Assembly: GCA_021771035.1 (NCBI GenBank)
Contig: JAETPU010000024.1
Coordinates: 1-33,036 of the forward strand
Source of the DNA: Marvinbryantia formatexigens
GTDB taxonomy: Bacteria; Bacillota; Clostridia; Oscillospirales; Ruminococcaceae
Direction: 5' to 3'
Length of the DNA stretch: 33,036 nt
A model generated the notes under the pieces. The model did not search any database. It had not been told where the DNA came from and saw only the letters and a list, made by a program, of their open reading frames with translations. This document shows positions 7,020-14,378 of the stretch, one piece after another. Each line of letters starts with the position of its first letter. Positions within the stretch are counted from its first letter, which is position 1. A program made the position numbers and the translations under genes.

Positions 7020-8465
7020 ATGCCCACAGCTGCCGCCTATATCCGGGTATCCACAGAGGACCAGCTGGAATTTTCCCCTGACAGCCAGCGCAGCCGCATT
7101 GCGGATTATGCCGCGGCTCACGGATATTCCCTTCCGGAGGAATTTATCTTTGTAGATGAGGGCATCAGCGGACGCAGCGCACAAAAACGGCCAGCCTTCC
7201 TGAGAATGGTTGCCTTGGCCCGCCTGGAACCCCGCCCCTTCGACGTTATTCTGGTATGGAAATTTTCCCGGTTTGCCCGAAACCGTCAAGACAGCATTTT
7301 CTACAAGTCCATGCTGCGCAAGGACTGCGGCATTGATGTCATTTCCATCACGGAGCAGCTCAGCGAGGATCCCACCTCCATCCTCATCGAAGCCCTGCTG
7401 GAGGCCATGGACGAATACTATTCCATCAACCTGGCGCAGGAGGTGCGCCGGGGAATGCAGGAAAAATTCTCCCGGGGCGGCATCGTCTCCCCGCCTCCAA
7501 TTGGATATCGGGTGCAGGACGGCCAATTCGTAATCGATGAGCCCAACGCTTCCCTGATCAGACGGATATTTGCGGAGTTTCTGCGCGGACACCCCACCGG
7601 GGATATTGCAGCGGCACTCAACCGCCTGGGGCTGACCACAAGCCGGGGAAATCCCTTTCAAAAACGCAGTGTAGAGTACATTTTAAAAAACCCGGTCTAT
7701 GCCGGTCAGCTACAGCGGGACGGCATCCTCACTGCAGGGAACCATCCGGCGCTCATATCCCAGGAGGATTTTCAGCGGGTTCAGGAAAAGCTGTCAAGGA
7801 CGCTCAGCTCCTCGTCTGCCTCCCATACAGCCCCTGCGGGGTTTCTGCTGCGCGGACTGGTCCGGTGCAGCAGCTGCGGCGCCCTGCTCACCTGCAGCGG
7901 GCGCAATTCCCTGCAATGCCAGCGATATGCCAAAGGGCTTTGCAAAGTCTCCCACTGTATCAGCCGGCCCAGGCTTGAGAAGGCCGTCCTTTCACAATTA
8001 GCCCAGGATTTAAGTTCCTGTCAGTTTTCCCTTTCCCCAAACGCGCCGGTTTATCACAACACCACCTCTGCCCTGGTTCGGCATCAACAGCAGCGTCTGC
8101 AGCGTATTCAGGCGGCTTATGAGGCGGGGGTGGATACACTGGAGGAATATGAACGCAGAAAAAGGGAGGTTCTCACCCAGCTGGGAGAGCTGCAACGCCA
8201 TCCAACCCCCGTCCAGCACAGCCTGAAGCTCACCGGTTCCCAATTGGTCTCTCTGCTGAGCAGCCCGATGCTGAAAGAGGATGAAAAAAATGAGCTCCTG
8301 CGCTGTATCCTTGCAAAAATTATCTGGAACTGTCCTGAAAGGACGATCCAATTATTCTACCGCACAGCTTACCTCTCGGAGGAACCTTTGGGGATGGGAA
8401 CGCATACAATACAAGAGAACAAAACGATTACGGGAGGAAACAACCCATGCCAATCATCTACCTGA
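7020..8465 (+). CDS. Large serine recombinase (site-specific integrase/excisionase)
   Basis: A 481-residue recombinase predicted to cut and rejoin DNA at the two cotJC junctions. The N-terminal resolvase domain begins YIRVSTEDQ with nucleophile Ser11; the arginine cluster KFSRFARNRQDS is at 81-92. A recombinase domain (IGYRVQDG to NPVYAGQL, 161-231), a zinc ribbon (Cys283, Cys286, Cys300, Cys308/Cys313) and a coiled coil (about 352-395) follow, the standard order for large serine recombinases such as SpoIVCA, SprA and phiC31 Int. It is intact. AAAGGAG at 7004-7010 is 9 bases from the ATG at 7020. The gene overlaps the amidase gene by 19 bases, so both are likely made together under the sigma-E promoter at 6966-6994. 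Confidence 0.93.
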   Translation: MPTAAAYIRVSTEDQLEFSPDSQRSRIADYAAAHGYSLPEEFIFVDEGISGRSAQKRPAFLRMVALARLEPRPFDVILVWKFSRFARNRQDSIFYKSMLRKDCGIDVISITEQLSEDPTSILIEALLEAMDEYYSINLAQEVRRGMQEKFSRGGIVSPPPIGYRVQDGQFVIDEPNASLIRRIFAEFLRGHPTGDIAAALNRLGLTTSRGNPFQKRSVEYILKNPVYAGQLQRDGILTAGNHPALISQEDFQRVQEKLSRTLSSSSASHTAPAGFLLRGLVRCSSCGALLTCSGRNSLQCQRYAKGLCKVSHCISRPRLEKAVLSQLAQDLSSCQFSLSPNAPVYHNTTSALVRHQQQRLQRIQAAYEAGVDTLEEYERRKREVLTQLGELQRHPTPVQHSLKLTGSQLVSLLSSPMLKEDEKNELLRCILAKIIWNCPERTIQLFYRTAYLSEEPLGMGTHTIQENKTITGGNNPCQSST

Positions 8466-9190
8466 GCCCTTCTACACAGGAATACAACCTGTTTGTCAAC
8501 GGCGGTAATGAAGAGGAGGTCATGAATCAAATCGCGGATGCCATGGTTCCCTACCTGCGGGCAAACGGAATTCGGTATTCCCGCAATTCGCCCTCCGGCA
8601 ATGTCTCCGCCTCGATTGCGCAGTCCAACGCGGGGAATTATGACCTACATGTGGCTATCCATTCCAACGCATCTCCGGAAAACCGGGCAGGCCAGCTGCA
8701 AGGAACCGACATTTACTATCAGGCCACCAACTGGCGCAGCAAGCATTTTGCCGACATTCTGGCCAACAACTTTAAGAATATCTATCCCAATCCCAATATG
8801 GTGGATACCCGCACCACCACCTCCCTGTCGGAGGTTCTGCGTACCAGGGCACCGGCGGTACTCATTGAGGTGGCCTATCATGACAATCCGGAGGACGCCG
8901 CCTGGATTAAGGAAAACATTGATGCCATCGCCCGCACCATCGTACTGTCCATCACGGAGTACTTCGGGCTGCCCTTCATCCAGCCCGGCCCGGCCAAGAC
9001 CGGAACCGTGAACACAGGCGGCCCCAGCCTCCTCATCCGCGACAGGCCAAACACCGGTTCCACTGTCCTGGGCAGGATTCCCAACGGCGCGCAGGTCACC
9101 GTCTATGGCATCAGTCCCACCTACTGGTTCTCCATCGGATACAATGGCAGCTACGGCTTTGTCAGCGGAGATTTTGTGGATATCAGCTGA
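8447..9190 (+). CDS. N-acetylmuramoyl-L-alanine amidase with C-terminal SH3 domain
   Basis: This 247-residue enzyme cleaves the amide bond between muramic acid and the peptide stem of peptidoglycan. The Amidase_3 domain covers roughly residues 1-172: it starts IYLSPSTQEYN, carries the zinc-binding His/Glu pattern (DLHVAIHSNAS; ending in LIEVAYHDNPEDA with the catalytic Glu) and is followed by a bacterial SH3 domain (about 180-247, LLIRDRPNTGSTVLGRIPNG). There is no signal peptide, as in CwlC-type mother-cell lytic enzymes and phage endolysins. GGGAGGAA precedes the ATG at 8447, which lies inside the recombinase gene. Within the element this is either an endolysin relic of a prophage or cargo used for mother-cell lysis; both fit sigma-E expression. 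Confidence 0.88.
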   Translation: MPIIYLSPSTQEYNLFVNGGNEEEVMNQIADAMVPYLRANGIRYSRNSPSGNVSASIAQSNAGNYDLHVAIHSNASPENRAGQLQGTDIYYQATNWRSKHFADILANNFKNIYPNPNMVDTRTTTSLSEVLRTRAPAVLIEVAYHDNPEDAAWIKENIDAIARTIVLSITEYFGLPFIQPGPAKTGTVNTGGPSLLIRDRPNTGSTVLGRIPNGAQVTVYGISPTYWFSIGYNGSYGFVSGDFVDIS

Positions 9191-9207
9191 GAGAATTCCC
9201 TTTCGAA

Positions 9208-9238
9208 AGCAGATGCCCTGAGGGGCGTCTGCTTTTTT
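9208..9238 (+). terminator. Terminator of the recombinase-amidase unit
   Basis: An 11-bp stem (AGCAGATGCCC/GGGCGTCTGCT, one G-T pair) with a TGAG loop is followed by six T residues. It ends the element's plus-strand transcript about 100 bases before the junction, limiting antisense transcription into cotJB and cotJA. Confidence 0.88.
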
Positions 9239-9316
9239 GCCGTGTCCAAATGAACCCCGCTGCGTATTCCTCTCCCCCGGACACCGGCCTTTGGGAAAAA
9301 CCGTTTCTTCTCCCAA

Positions 9317-9430
9317 TCATCTCCCATTACAATTTGGTCCTCCTAATTGGCTGATGATCACCTTTGCCAGAGCCGGGCTGGGAGTTGCGATTTTAATGGG
9401 ATACTGAAGTTTCTTCTGATACGTCCACAT
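9317..9430 (-). CDS. cotJC: CotJC 5' segment of the split gene
   Basis: This 37-codon ORF encodes the N-terminus typical of CotJC (MWTYQKKLQYP..., ...SQLGGP), which is missing from the downstream segment. The ATG at 9430 follows the cotJB stop by 3 bases, with GGAGGG about 8 bases upstream, so it is translationally coupled as in the normal cotJABC operon. After Gly31 the reading continues 6 codons into the element (Pro-Asn-Cys-Asn-Gly-Arg) and stops at TGA 9317-9319. On its own the peptide cannot be functional. Joined at GG 9340-9339 to GG 6715-6714 it gives the full protein. Confidence 0.88.
   Translation of the reverse strand: MWTYQKKLQYPIKIATPSPALAKVIISQLGGPNCNGR
9328..9350 (-). other. 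Recombination half-sites at the cotJC 5' junction (attL-like)
   Basis: On the minus strand, CCAATTAGG-A (cotJC codons), GG (9340-9339), then A-CCAAATTGT (element arm, 9337-9329). CCAAATTGT is the exact reverse complement of the arm at 6725-6717. The outer arm encodes Gln-Leu-Gly of CotJC and is chromosomal. Confidence 0.7.
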
Positions 9431-9433
9431 TCC

Positions 9434-9685
9434 TTATCCCTCCATTTCCCAAGGCCATGGATTATCGACCCATCTCCAGCAGGGGCCGCCGTCGTAATCC
9501 CCCGGCGTCAGGGGACCGAACTTCTGAACATATTCGGCTGTTGCCTTTTTTGAAAGTTCCAGATATTTTGCATAATAGTCCAGAGCAAAGGTGTCCCGCG
9601 GATGTGTGTCCAGAAACAGCTTTACTTCATCCAACGCAAAATCGCAGATCTGGATGCGGTGCATTAAGGCCTTCCTATCGTCCAC
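9434..9685 (-). CDS. cotJB: Spore coat protein CotJB
   Basis: An 83-residue member of the CotJB family, a small inner-coat protein encoded between cotJA and cotJC. Signature stretches are LDEVKLFLDTHPRDTFALDYY, FGPLT and the Trp-rich end WVDNPWPWE. The GTG at 9685 is chosen because AGGAGG lies 9 bases upstream; it overlaps the 3' end of cotJA by 11 bases, implying translational coupling. An ATG seven codons in is possible but lacks a site. In Bacillus the operon is transcribed by sigma-E in the mother cell, and the proteins are deposited on the forespore. Confidence 0.9.
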   Translation of the reverse strand: MDDRKALMHRIQICDFALDEVKLFLDTHPRDTFALDYYAKYLELSKKATAEYVQKFGPLTPGDYDGGPCWRWVDNPWPWEMEG

Positions 9686-9881
9686 GAGGCACAGCCTCCT
9701 CTCCGATAAAGGGTTTATCTAACGCATGAAACAGGGTTCCCCGATGAAGAGCCACGTCGGCATCATAGGGCTTTTCCCACACCTGCATGGGCACATAGGC
9801 CATTGCAAGCGAAAGTGAGGAAAGCATCACATTGTCGCACGGCTCCGGATAATCGGGACATCCCGTTTGTCTTTCCAACAT
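9675..9881 (-). CDS. cotJA: Spore coat associated protein CotJA
   Basis: A 68-residue protein with the CotJA signature: SLAMAYVPMQVWEKPY followed by ALHRGTLFHALDKPF. It is the first gene of the cotJ operon and is needed with CotJC for coat assembly in Bacillus. GGGAGGG lies 6 bases before the ATG at 9881. The reading frame runs into cotJB. Upstream lie a sigma-A-like promoter with an internal palindrome and a weak sigma-E-like candidate. Confidence 0.9.
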   Translation of the reverse strand: MLERQTGCPDYPEPCDNVMLSSLSLAMAYVPMQVWEKPYDADVALHRGTLFHALDKPFIGEEAVPRGR

Positions 9882-9902
9882 AGGGTATCCCTCCCAGAAA
9901 TT

Positions 9903-9931
9903 GTTGTACCGGTTGTAGGAACCGGTGACAA
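9903..9931 (-). promoter_or_regulatory. Promoter of cotJ with a palindrome filling the spacer
   Basis: On the minus strand TTGTCA (9931-9926), 17 bp, TACAAC (9908-9903). The spacer is almost wholly a perfect inverted repeat, ACCGGTT-N5-AACCGGT (9908-9926), which looks like an operator for a dimeric regulator. Alternatively the palindrome is a hairpin in the leader of a transcript from farther upstream: a perfect sigma-E -35 core ATATT at 9995-9991 is followed 13 bp later by CATCCAGC (9977-9970), a poor sigma-E -10. Which one is used cannot be decided from sequence. Confidence 0.35.
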
Positions 9932-10175
9932 TTCATCCTACGCAGAATTTAGAAATTGGTTTTTCACCCGCTGGATGGCTTTTTGAAAAAAATATGGTAA
10001 AATGAAAAAAGAAAGCTCCGGTTGTTCCGTTTTTAGAAAATAAGCGAATAAAATTTTTCTTTTGCAGGAAATTCACCCGCACGAACCACTATAGTTGTAA
10101 AGAGCCCTTTTGTATTCGCCAACCCCAGTTTCCCGGTTCGTTTGACTCAACTGAAAATAAGAGGAGGAATCGATT

Positions 10176-11171
10176 ATGCGTGATTCAAAATCCCGGCGCA
10201 GAACCGGCAGTCTGGCAGTGTGCCTTGCCCTGCTGTTGGCAGTATGTATGACAGCTTGTTCTTCCGCCAGCTCCAGCTACAACAGCAATTCATCCGCCGG
10301 CTATGCCGGACAACACGATTATGAGGAATCCACCTCATCCCAGGCCATGGACAAGCAGCTGGAGGGAAAGGATCCCGGGGAAGCTCTCCGAAAAATTGTA
10401 AGAACCTTTCACTTTACCCTGGAGACTCAGGACTTTGATACCCTCATCAGCCGTATCCAGACCTCAACCAAAGAGACCGGCGGGTACCTGGAAAACTTCA
10501 CGGTCAGCGACAGGTCCTCCTCCCGCTCCGCGGGAACCTCCCAGGGGCTGCGCAGCGCCGATATCACCGCCCGGATCCCGCAGGAAAAGGTAGACAGCTT
10601 CTGTGCAGGCCTGCAGCAGGACGGTAACGTGATTTACCATTCTGAGGAGGCGCAGGACATTACCCTGAGCTATTCCGACGTACAGGCCCGGTGCGATTCT
10701 CTTCGCCAGGAGCAGGAGCGCCTTCAGGAACTGATGGAAAGCGCCGAAACCATCGACGATCTGATTACCCTGCAGGAACGCCTCTCCGAGGTTTCCTACC
10801 AAATTGAAAGCTATGAGTCCCAGCTGCGCACCTACGACAGCTCGGTGAATTACAGTACGGTATCCATTTCCGTCTCCGAGGTGGAGGTTCTCAAGCCCAC
10901 CGCCCAGTCCTTTACCGGGCGCGTCCAGCAGGGCTTCACCCGTTCCCTGGACAATATTGCCATTGGAATGACTAACTTTGCCATCTGGTTTTTGGCCTTC
11001 TCTCCCTATCTGCTGCTGATGGCACTGCCGGCAGCCATTGTTCTGCTTGCCATCTTTATACCCAAACACCGCAGAAAAAAGAAGATGCGCACCGCGCCGG
11101 CCCGCCAGCCCATGCAGCCGTCCGAACCGTCCCAGGAAAACGCTGAAAACCAACCGCCCAGGGATGAATGA
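10176..11171 (+). CDS. DUF4349 domain lipoprotein, membrane anchored
   Basis: A 331-residue envelope protein. A lipoprotein signal (positive n-region, hydrophobic 13-24, lipobox MTAC with Cys28) is followed by a Ser/Asn-rich linker and a DUF4349 domain (about 65-285). The domain contains a long coiled coil (about 170-225, SLRQEQERLQELMES to SYQIESYESQL), then a transmembrane segment (about 268-298) and a basic tail ending in Pro-rich sequence. DUF4349 proteins are widespread in Clostridia and their function is not established. The start has GAGGAGG 7 bases upstream. It is monocistronic with its own terminator. Confidence 0.85.
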   Translation: MRDSKSRRRTGSLAVCLALLLAVCMTACSSASSSYNSNSSAGYAGQHDYEESTSSQAMDKQLEGKDPGEALRKIVRTFHFTLETQDFDTLISRIQTSTKETGGYLENFTVSDRSSSRSAGTSQGLRSADITARIPQEKVDSFCAGLQQDGNVIYHSEEAQDITLSYSDVQARCDSLRQEQERLQELMESAETIDDLITLQERLSEVSYQIESYESQLRTYDSSVNYSTVSISVSEVEVLKPTAQSFTGRVQQGFTRSLDNIAIGMTNFAIWFLAFSPYLLLMALPAAIVLLAIFIPKHRRKKKMRTAPARQPMQPSEPSQENAENQPPRDE

Positions 11172-11243
11172 TAGACGCAGCGTGTAACTCGGGCTCTCTG
11201 TACTAACAGCACAATAGTTTTAATTTTCCAAAATATATCCAGC

Positions 11244-11283
11244 AAGCCTCTGTGCCGGTATTACGCCGGTACAGGGGCTTTTG
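11244..11283 (+). terminator. Terminator after the DUF4349 gene
   Basis: A long stem (AAGCCTCTGTGCCGG pairing with CGCCGGTACAGGGGCTT, with wobbles) is followed by TTTTGC. The hairpin arm is nearly the same as that of the opposing terminator at 11494-11529. Confidence 0.75.
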
Positions 11284-11493
11284 CTTCACCTCAAAACATC
11301 AAGCCGAACCGGCAAAACCGTCCCACAAATAGATGGATACCGTTTTGAACACAACAGGATACCGAAAAGAAAAGGGCAAACCGAAATCAATCCCCCAGGC
11401 GGCGGAATCCCCATTTTCAGGTGAAAATCAGTTGATGCAAATCCAAGGGGCTTCAGCACACTTTCAAATGCCTGCAGCAGCGGGAGTTTCCAG
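11284..11493. other. Gap between convergent terminators
   Basis: About 210 bases between two facing terminators. No ORF with a ribosome site, promoter or repeat was recognised. Confidence 0.4.
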
Positions 11494-11529
11494 AAAAAGC
11501 CCCTGCACCGCGAAACGGCGCAGAGGCTT
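11494..11529 (-). terminator. Terminator of the nnrDE-lipoprotein operon
   Basis: On the minus strand AAGCCTCTGCGCCG pairs with CGGTGCAGGGGCTT (14 bp with two G-T pairs) around TTTCG, followed by TTTCT. Confidence 0.75.
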
Positions 11530-11550
11530 ACACTAGTTGATATCACGGAA

Positions 11551-12087
11551 TCAGGGCATATAGGAAAACCCGGAAAATTCCACTGTCAGCTCCAAACTGG
11601 GGATACTGATAGAACAGATTACTCCGCTGTTCTGATCCGCCAGCAGGTAAAAGTCCTGAGAGCCTTTGGGTGTCAGCGCCAAGTCCTTGCCGGAGCGCTG
11701 CAGCGAGGTATTCTCCGGGTCAGACGCCAGCTGCAGTACCTGCCAGACGGCCGCCGCAGGCTGCTTGGAAAATTGCTTGCCGGCATCCCAGGGATATTCG
11801 CTGGAAAGTTCTCCATAGAGGATACGCATCGTCTGAGGGGTCACACAAACCCGCATCCCCTGCAGTTCCCCCTCGTCCTCAAACTGGATTGACAGTTCCT
11901 CCCCCTGGCGCTGAACCTGAACCTGATGCTGTACCTCGCCGGACGTCAGCTGTGCGTGTGCTGTAAAATCCTGCTTGAGAATCTGCGCCAGAACCTCCGC
12001 CCGTTCCTCATTGAGCCTGATTGTGCTGCAGCCTGTCAGCAAAACCATCACAGCCGCCAGCAGCGCCGCCAATTTGCCACGTACCAT
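11551..12087 (-). CDS. Small lipoprotein downstream of nnrDE, possible LolA/GerS-like
   Basis: A 178-residue exported lipoprotein: hydrophobic signal with lipobox LTGC (Cys20), then a mixed, beta-rich mature part ending in a strand-like SLELTVEFSGFSY. No domain is clearly recognisable. In Firmicutes the gene beside the NAD(P)HX repair gene is often a LolA-fold sporulation lipoprotein (YdcC in Bacillus, GerS in Clostridioides), and the size matches GerS; this is a context inference only. The ATG at 12087 is chosen, with GGAGGT 11 bases upstream; the in-frame TTG at 12108 overlaps that site. It follows nnrDE by 72 bases and shares its terminator. Confidence 0.6.
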   Translation of the reverse strand: MVRGKLAALLAAVMVLLTGCSTIRLNEERAEVLAQILKQDFTAHAQLTSGEVQHQVQVQRQGEELSIQFEDEGELQGMRVCVTPQTMRILYGELSSEYPWDAGKQFSKQPAAAVWQVLQLASDPENTSLQRSGKDLALTPKGSQDFYLLADQNSGVICSISIPSLELTVEFSGFSYMP

Positions 12088-12159
12088 AATCCCAAGACAC
12101 CTCCGCAATTTTTCCAGATAAGGAAGCCGCTGAGTTTTTTACGTCCTGGAATTCCGGCA

Positions 12160-13689
12160 TCATCGGCCGTTTTCCGCAAAAATCTGGAGTAAATCCTCCA
12201 GGAGTTCTATGGGCTGCATCCCATATTGAGAGCGCCGGGCCGCACAGCGATCCGCCGCCCATCCATGCAGATAGACCGCACATACCGCACTGTCCACCGC
12301 AGAGATTCCCTGCGCGAGAAATCCCGCTATCATACCGGCTAAAACATCCCCGCTACCGCCCTTCGCCAAACCGGGGTTTCCCGTGGTATTCGTGAAGAGC
12401 CTGCCATCCGGCCCCGCAATGATTGTGGTGGAATCCTTGAGCACCACAACCACCTGGTGCGCTTTGGCAAATTCCAAAGCCGCCTGATAGGGCGAGGCCT
12501 TAATTTGCGCAATGCTCTTGCCAGTGAGGCGGGCCATCTCCCCCACATGGGGAGTGAGCACCAGGGCAGCTTTACTCTGTGTTAACAAGTCTATGCGGGT
12601 ACTCACGGCGTTTAGACCATCTGCATCCACAACAACCGGGCACTGTGCCTGCCGGAGCACCTGCTCCACCAGGGAAACCGCACTGTTCTGTGTGGAAAGC
12701 CCGCAGCCAATCAGACAGGCGCTGCTGGCGTTCAGGCGCGCCGTAATTCTGGCGATATTGGGTTCCTCAATGAACCCAAGCTTGTTCTCCTCCAAGGGCA
12801 GAAAGGTGGCGCCGGGAAGCTGCCCCGCAAAGGCCGCTGTCAGGGTCCTGGTGGTTGCCAGGGTGACCAGCCCCGCGCCGCAGCGCAGCGCTGCCATTGT
12901 GCTCATATAGGCGGCTCCGGACATACTCAGGCATCCGGCGATATTCAGCAGCTTGCCGTAAGTACCCTTGTTGGCGTCCTTTTGGCGCGTTGGCAGGCGG
13001 CTCCATACATCCTGCTGCTGCAGCAGGACAAACTCCGGGGACATTTCCCGGTCAAACTCCCGGGAAATCCCGATATCCAAAACCTGAACCTGGCCGCAGT
13101 ATTTTCGGCAGCACGCCATGGCATGGGCGGGTTTTTCCAGGTGGATTGCGCCCGTATACTGTGCCCGTACCGCATCCCTGGCACATTCTCCAGTGTCCGC
13201 GTTGACCCCGCTTGGCACGTCAATGGAAAATACCGCGGCGCCGGAGGCATTAATCACCCGGCACAAATCCGCCGCAGATTCCGTCAGCTCGCCATGGAAG
13301 CCCATACCATACACCGCATCCACAATCACCGCGGTCTGCCTCACACGCAGAATAAAGCCTTCCACATCCGTGGAAAAATCAATGATGGGAATCTCCTCCC
13401 CAAGGCGTGAAAATTCTTCCTGCGCATCCGGCGTCTTGGGCTCGCCCTGCGCCAGAATCACCGCAACATCGGCTCCCATCTGGTGTAACCGGCGCGCAAC
13501 CACAAAGCCATCGCCGCCGTTATTGCCCTTCCCGCAGAATACGGTCACGCACACGCCCTCGATGGGGATTGTCTTTCCAATCCAGCGGGCCGCGGCCTCG
13601 CCGGCATTTTCCATCATCTGCAGATAGCTCATGCCGTTCTGTGCGGCTAACCGTTCACATTCTCTCATTTGGCGGCTGGTTACTATCAT
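12160..13689 (-). CDS. nnrDE: Bifunctional NAD(P)H-hydrate epimerase/dehydratase
   Basis: This 509-residue enzyme repairs hydrated NAD(P)H. The N-terminal YjeF_N domain (about 1-210) interconverts the R and S hydrates, and the C-terminal YjeF/carbohydrate-kinase-like domain (about 225-500) dehydrates the S form using ADP. Visible motifs: GKGNNGGDG (53-61), SIDVPSGVNADTGE, the TPHVGEMARL motif and the GNPGLAKGGSGDVLAG nucleotide-binding loop near 440. The start is ATG 13689, with GAGG 9 bases upstream. It is first in a two-gene unit with the small lipoprotein. Full length with all motifs intact. Confidence 0.93.
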   Translation of the reverse strand: MIVTSRQMRECERLAAQNGMSYLQMMENAGEAAARWIGKTIPIEGVCVTVFCGKGNNGGDGFVVARRLHQMGADVAVILAQGEPKTPDAQEEFSRLGEEIPIIDFSTDVEGFILRVRQTAVIVDAVYGMGFHGELTESAADLCRVINASGAAVFSIDVPSGVNADTGECARDAVRAQYTGAIHLEKPAHAMACCRKYCGQVQVLDIGISREFDREMSPEFVLLQQQDVWSRLPTRQKDANKGTYGKLLNIAGCLSMSGAAYMSTMAALRCGAGLVTLATTRTLTAAFAGQLPGATFLPLEENKLGFIEEPNIARITARLNASSACLIGCGLSTQNSAVSLVEQVLRQAQCPVVVDADGLNAVSTRIDLLTQSKAALVLTPHVGEMARLTGKSIAQIKASPYQAALEFAKAHQVVVVLKDSTTIIAGPDGRLFTNTTGNPGLAKGGSGDVLAGMIAGFLAQGISAVDSAVCAVYLHGWAADRCAARRSQYGMQPIELLEDLLQIFAENGR

Positions 13690-13762
13690 AGATATATCCT
13701 CACTTTCCCTTCCTCGCAGGCCATCTAATTCTATCCATTAACGCTGTAAAAGAACACGGTAA

Positions 13763-13800
13763 GAAAAAAGAGGGAGTACGCCGCTTGCGCCGTGTACTCC
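13763..13800 (-). terminator. Terminator after the DUF6106-like gene
   Basis: On the minus strand GGAGTACACGGCG and GCGGCGTACTCC pair around CAA, followed by CTCTTTTTTC. It separates this gene from nnrDE. Confidence 0.8.
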
Positions 13801-13826
13801 ATTTCCCCATCTTCAAATGAAGGCTG

Positions 13827-14378
13827 TCAATTTTTGCCCGGCGCATTCAGGAACACACTGCGCGCCAAGTCCCTGGGCAAAAAGGGCTTCATCGCATCCA
13901 AAACCCGGTCATACCCGGTAAACACCAAGAGTACCCGGCCTTTTCCGGGATTACTGTAGACAACATACCAGACCTCGCCCTCACCGGCATCCTGGACATA
14001 ATAGGAGCTGTCAAATTTGGTATTGCGCAGCTTATCCGCATCATAGACGCCCATCTCCTGTACATTTTTGCACGAGAAGGATAAAAGGCGCTTACGGCGG
14101 CGCTGTGCCACAATTTTATCTACATCCACATCACCGTTGGTGAGTATATACTCAAACTCCACCTTAAAGGATACAAACAGCATATAAGCGGCATAGACTA
14201 CCAGGGCAAAGAGCAGATAAAAAATCATGGAGAAAGGGGCCAGCCTCGGGGCCACCAGCAAAATCACCACACTGAGAATGACCGCCAGCACCACAACGAG
14301 AACCCGCAGGATGACATCCTTCGCAGTGCGCCTGCGCCGAACCAGCTGTTCTACATAAATGTCTTGCATAAATACCAT
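13827..14378 (-). CDS. DUF6106-like membrane protein
   Basis: A 183-residue protein with a basic N-terminus (EQLVRRRRTAKD), two transmembrane segments (about 21-41 and 46-66) and a cytoplasmic domain with LTNGDVDVDKI, RRRKRLL and a C-terminal strand region. The pattern fits the uncharacterised DUF6106 family of Ruminococcaceae; I recognise the pattern but cannot verify it. AAGGAG lies 4-5 bases before the ATG at 14378; an ATG three codons later (14369) is an alternative. A promoter at 14683-14650 would give a structured leader of about 265 nt. Confidence 0.6.
   Translation of the reverse strand: MVFMQDIYVEQLVRRRRTAKDVILRVLVVVLAVILSVVILLVAPRLAPFSMIFYLLFALVVYAAYMLFVSFKVEFEYILTNGDVDVDKIVAQRRRKRLLSFSCKNVQEMGVYDADKLRNTKFDSSYYVQDAGEGEVWYVVYSNPGKGRVLLVFTGYDRVLDAMKPFLPRDLARSVFLNAPGKN

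Larger units (their letters stand above)
6715..9339 (+). mobile_element. Skin-like intervening element splitting cotJC, 2,625 bp
   Basis: The element lies between the two halves of cotJC and carries a large serine recombinase, an overlapping amidase and a small divergent ORF. Both junctions contain CAATT-x-GG-x-GG-x-CC in the same codon register (9349-9336 and 6724-6711 on the minus strand). Crossover at the shared GG rejoins codon 31 (Gly) to Pro32 and restores a 201-residue CotJC, close to the usual length of the family. The excised circle would hold ACAATTTGG-CGGA-CCAAATTGT, a perfect 9-bp dyad about the GG, as expected of an attP for a serine integrase. The recombinase promoter is sigma-E type. 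By analogy with skin/SpoIVCA (sigK) and SP-beta/SprA (spsM), mother-cell excision during sporulation is inferred. The content (integrase plus endolysin-like enzyme) suggests a reduced prophage. Confidence 0.88.
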
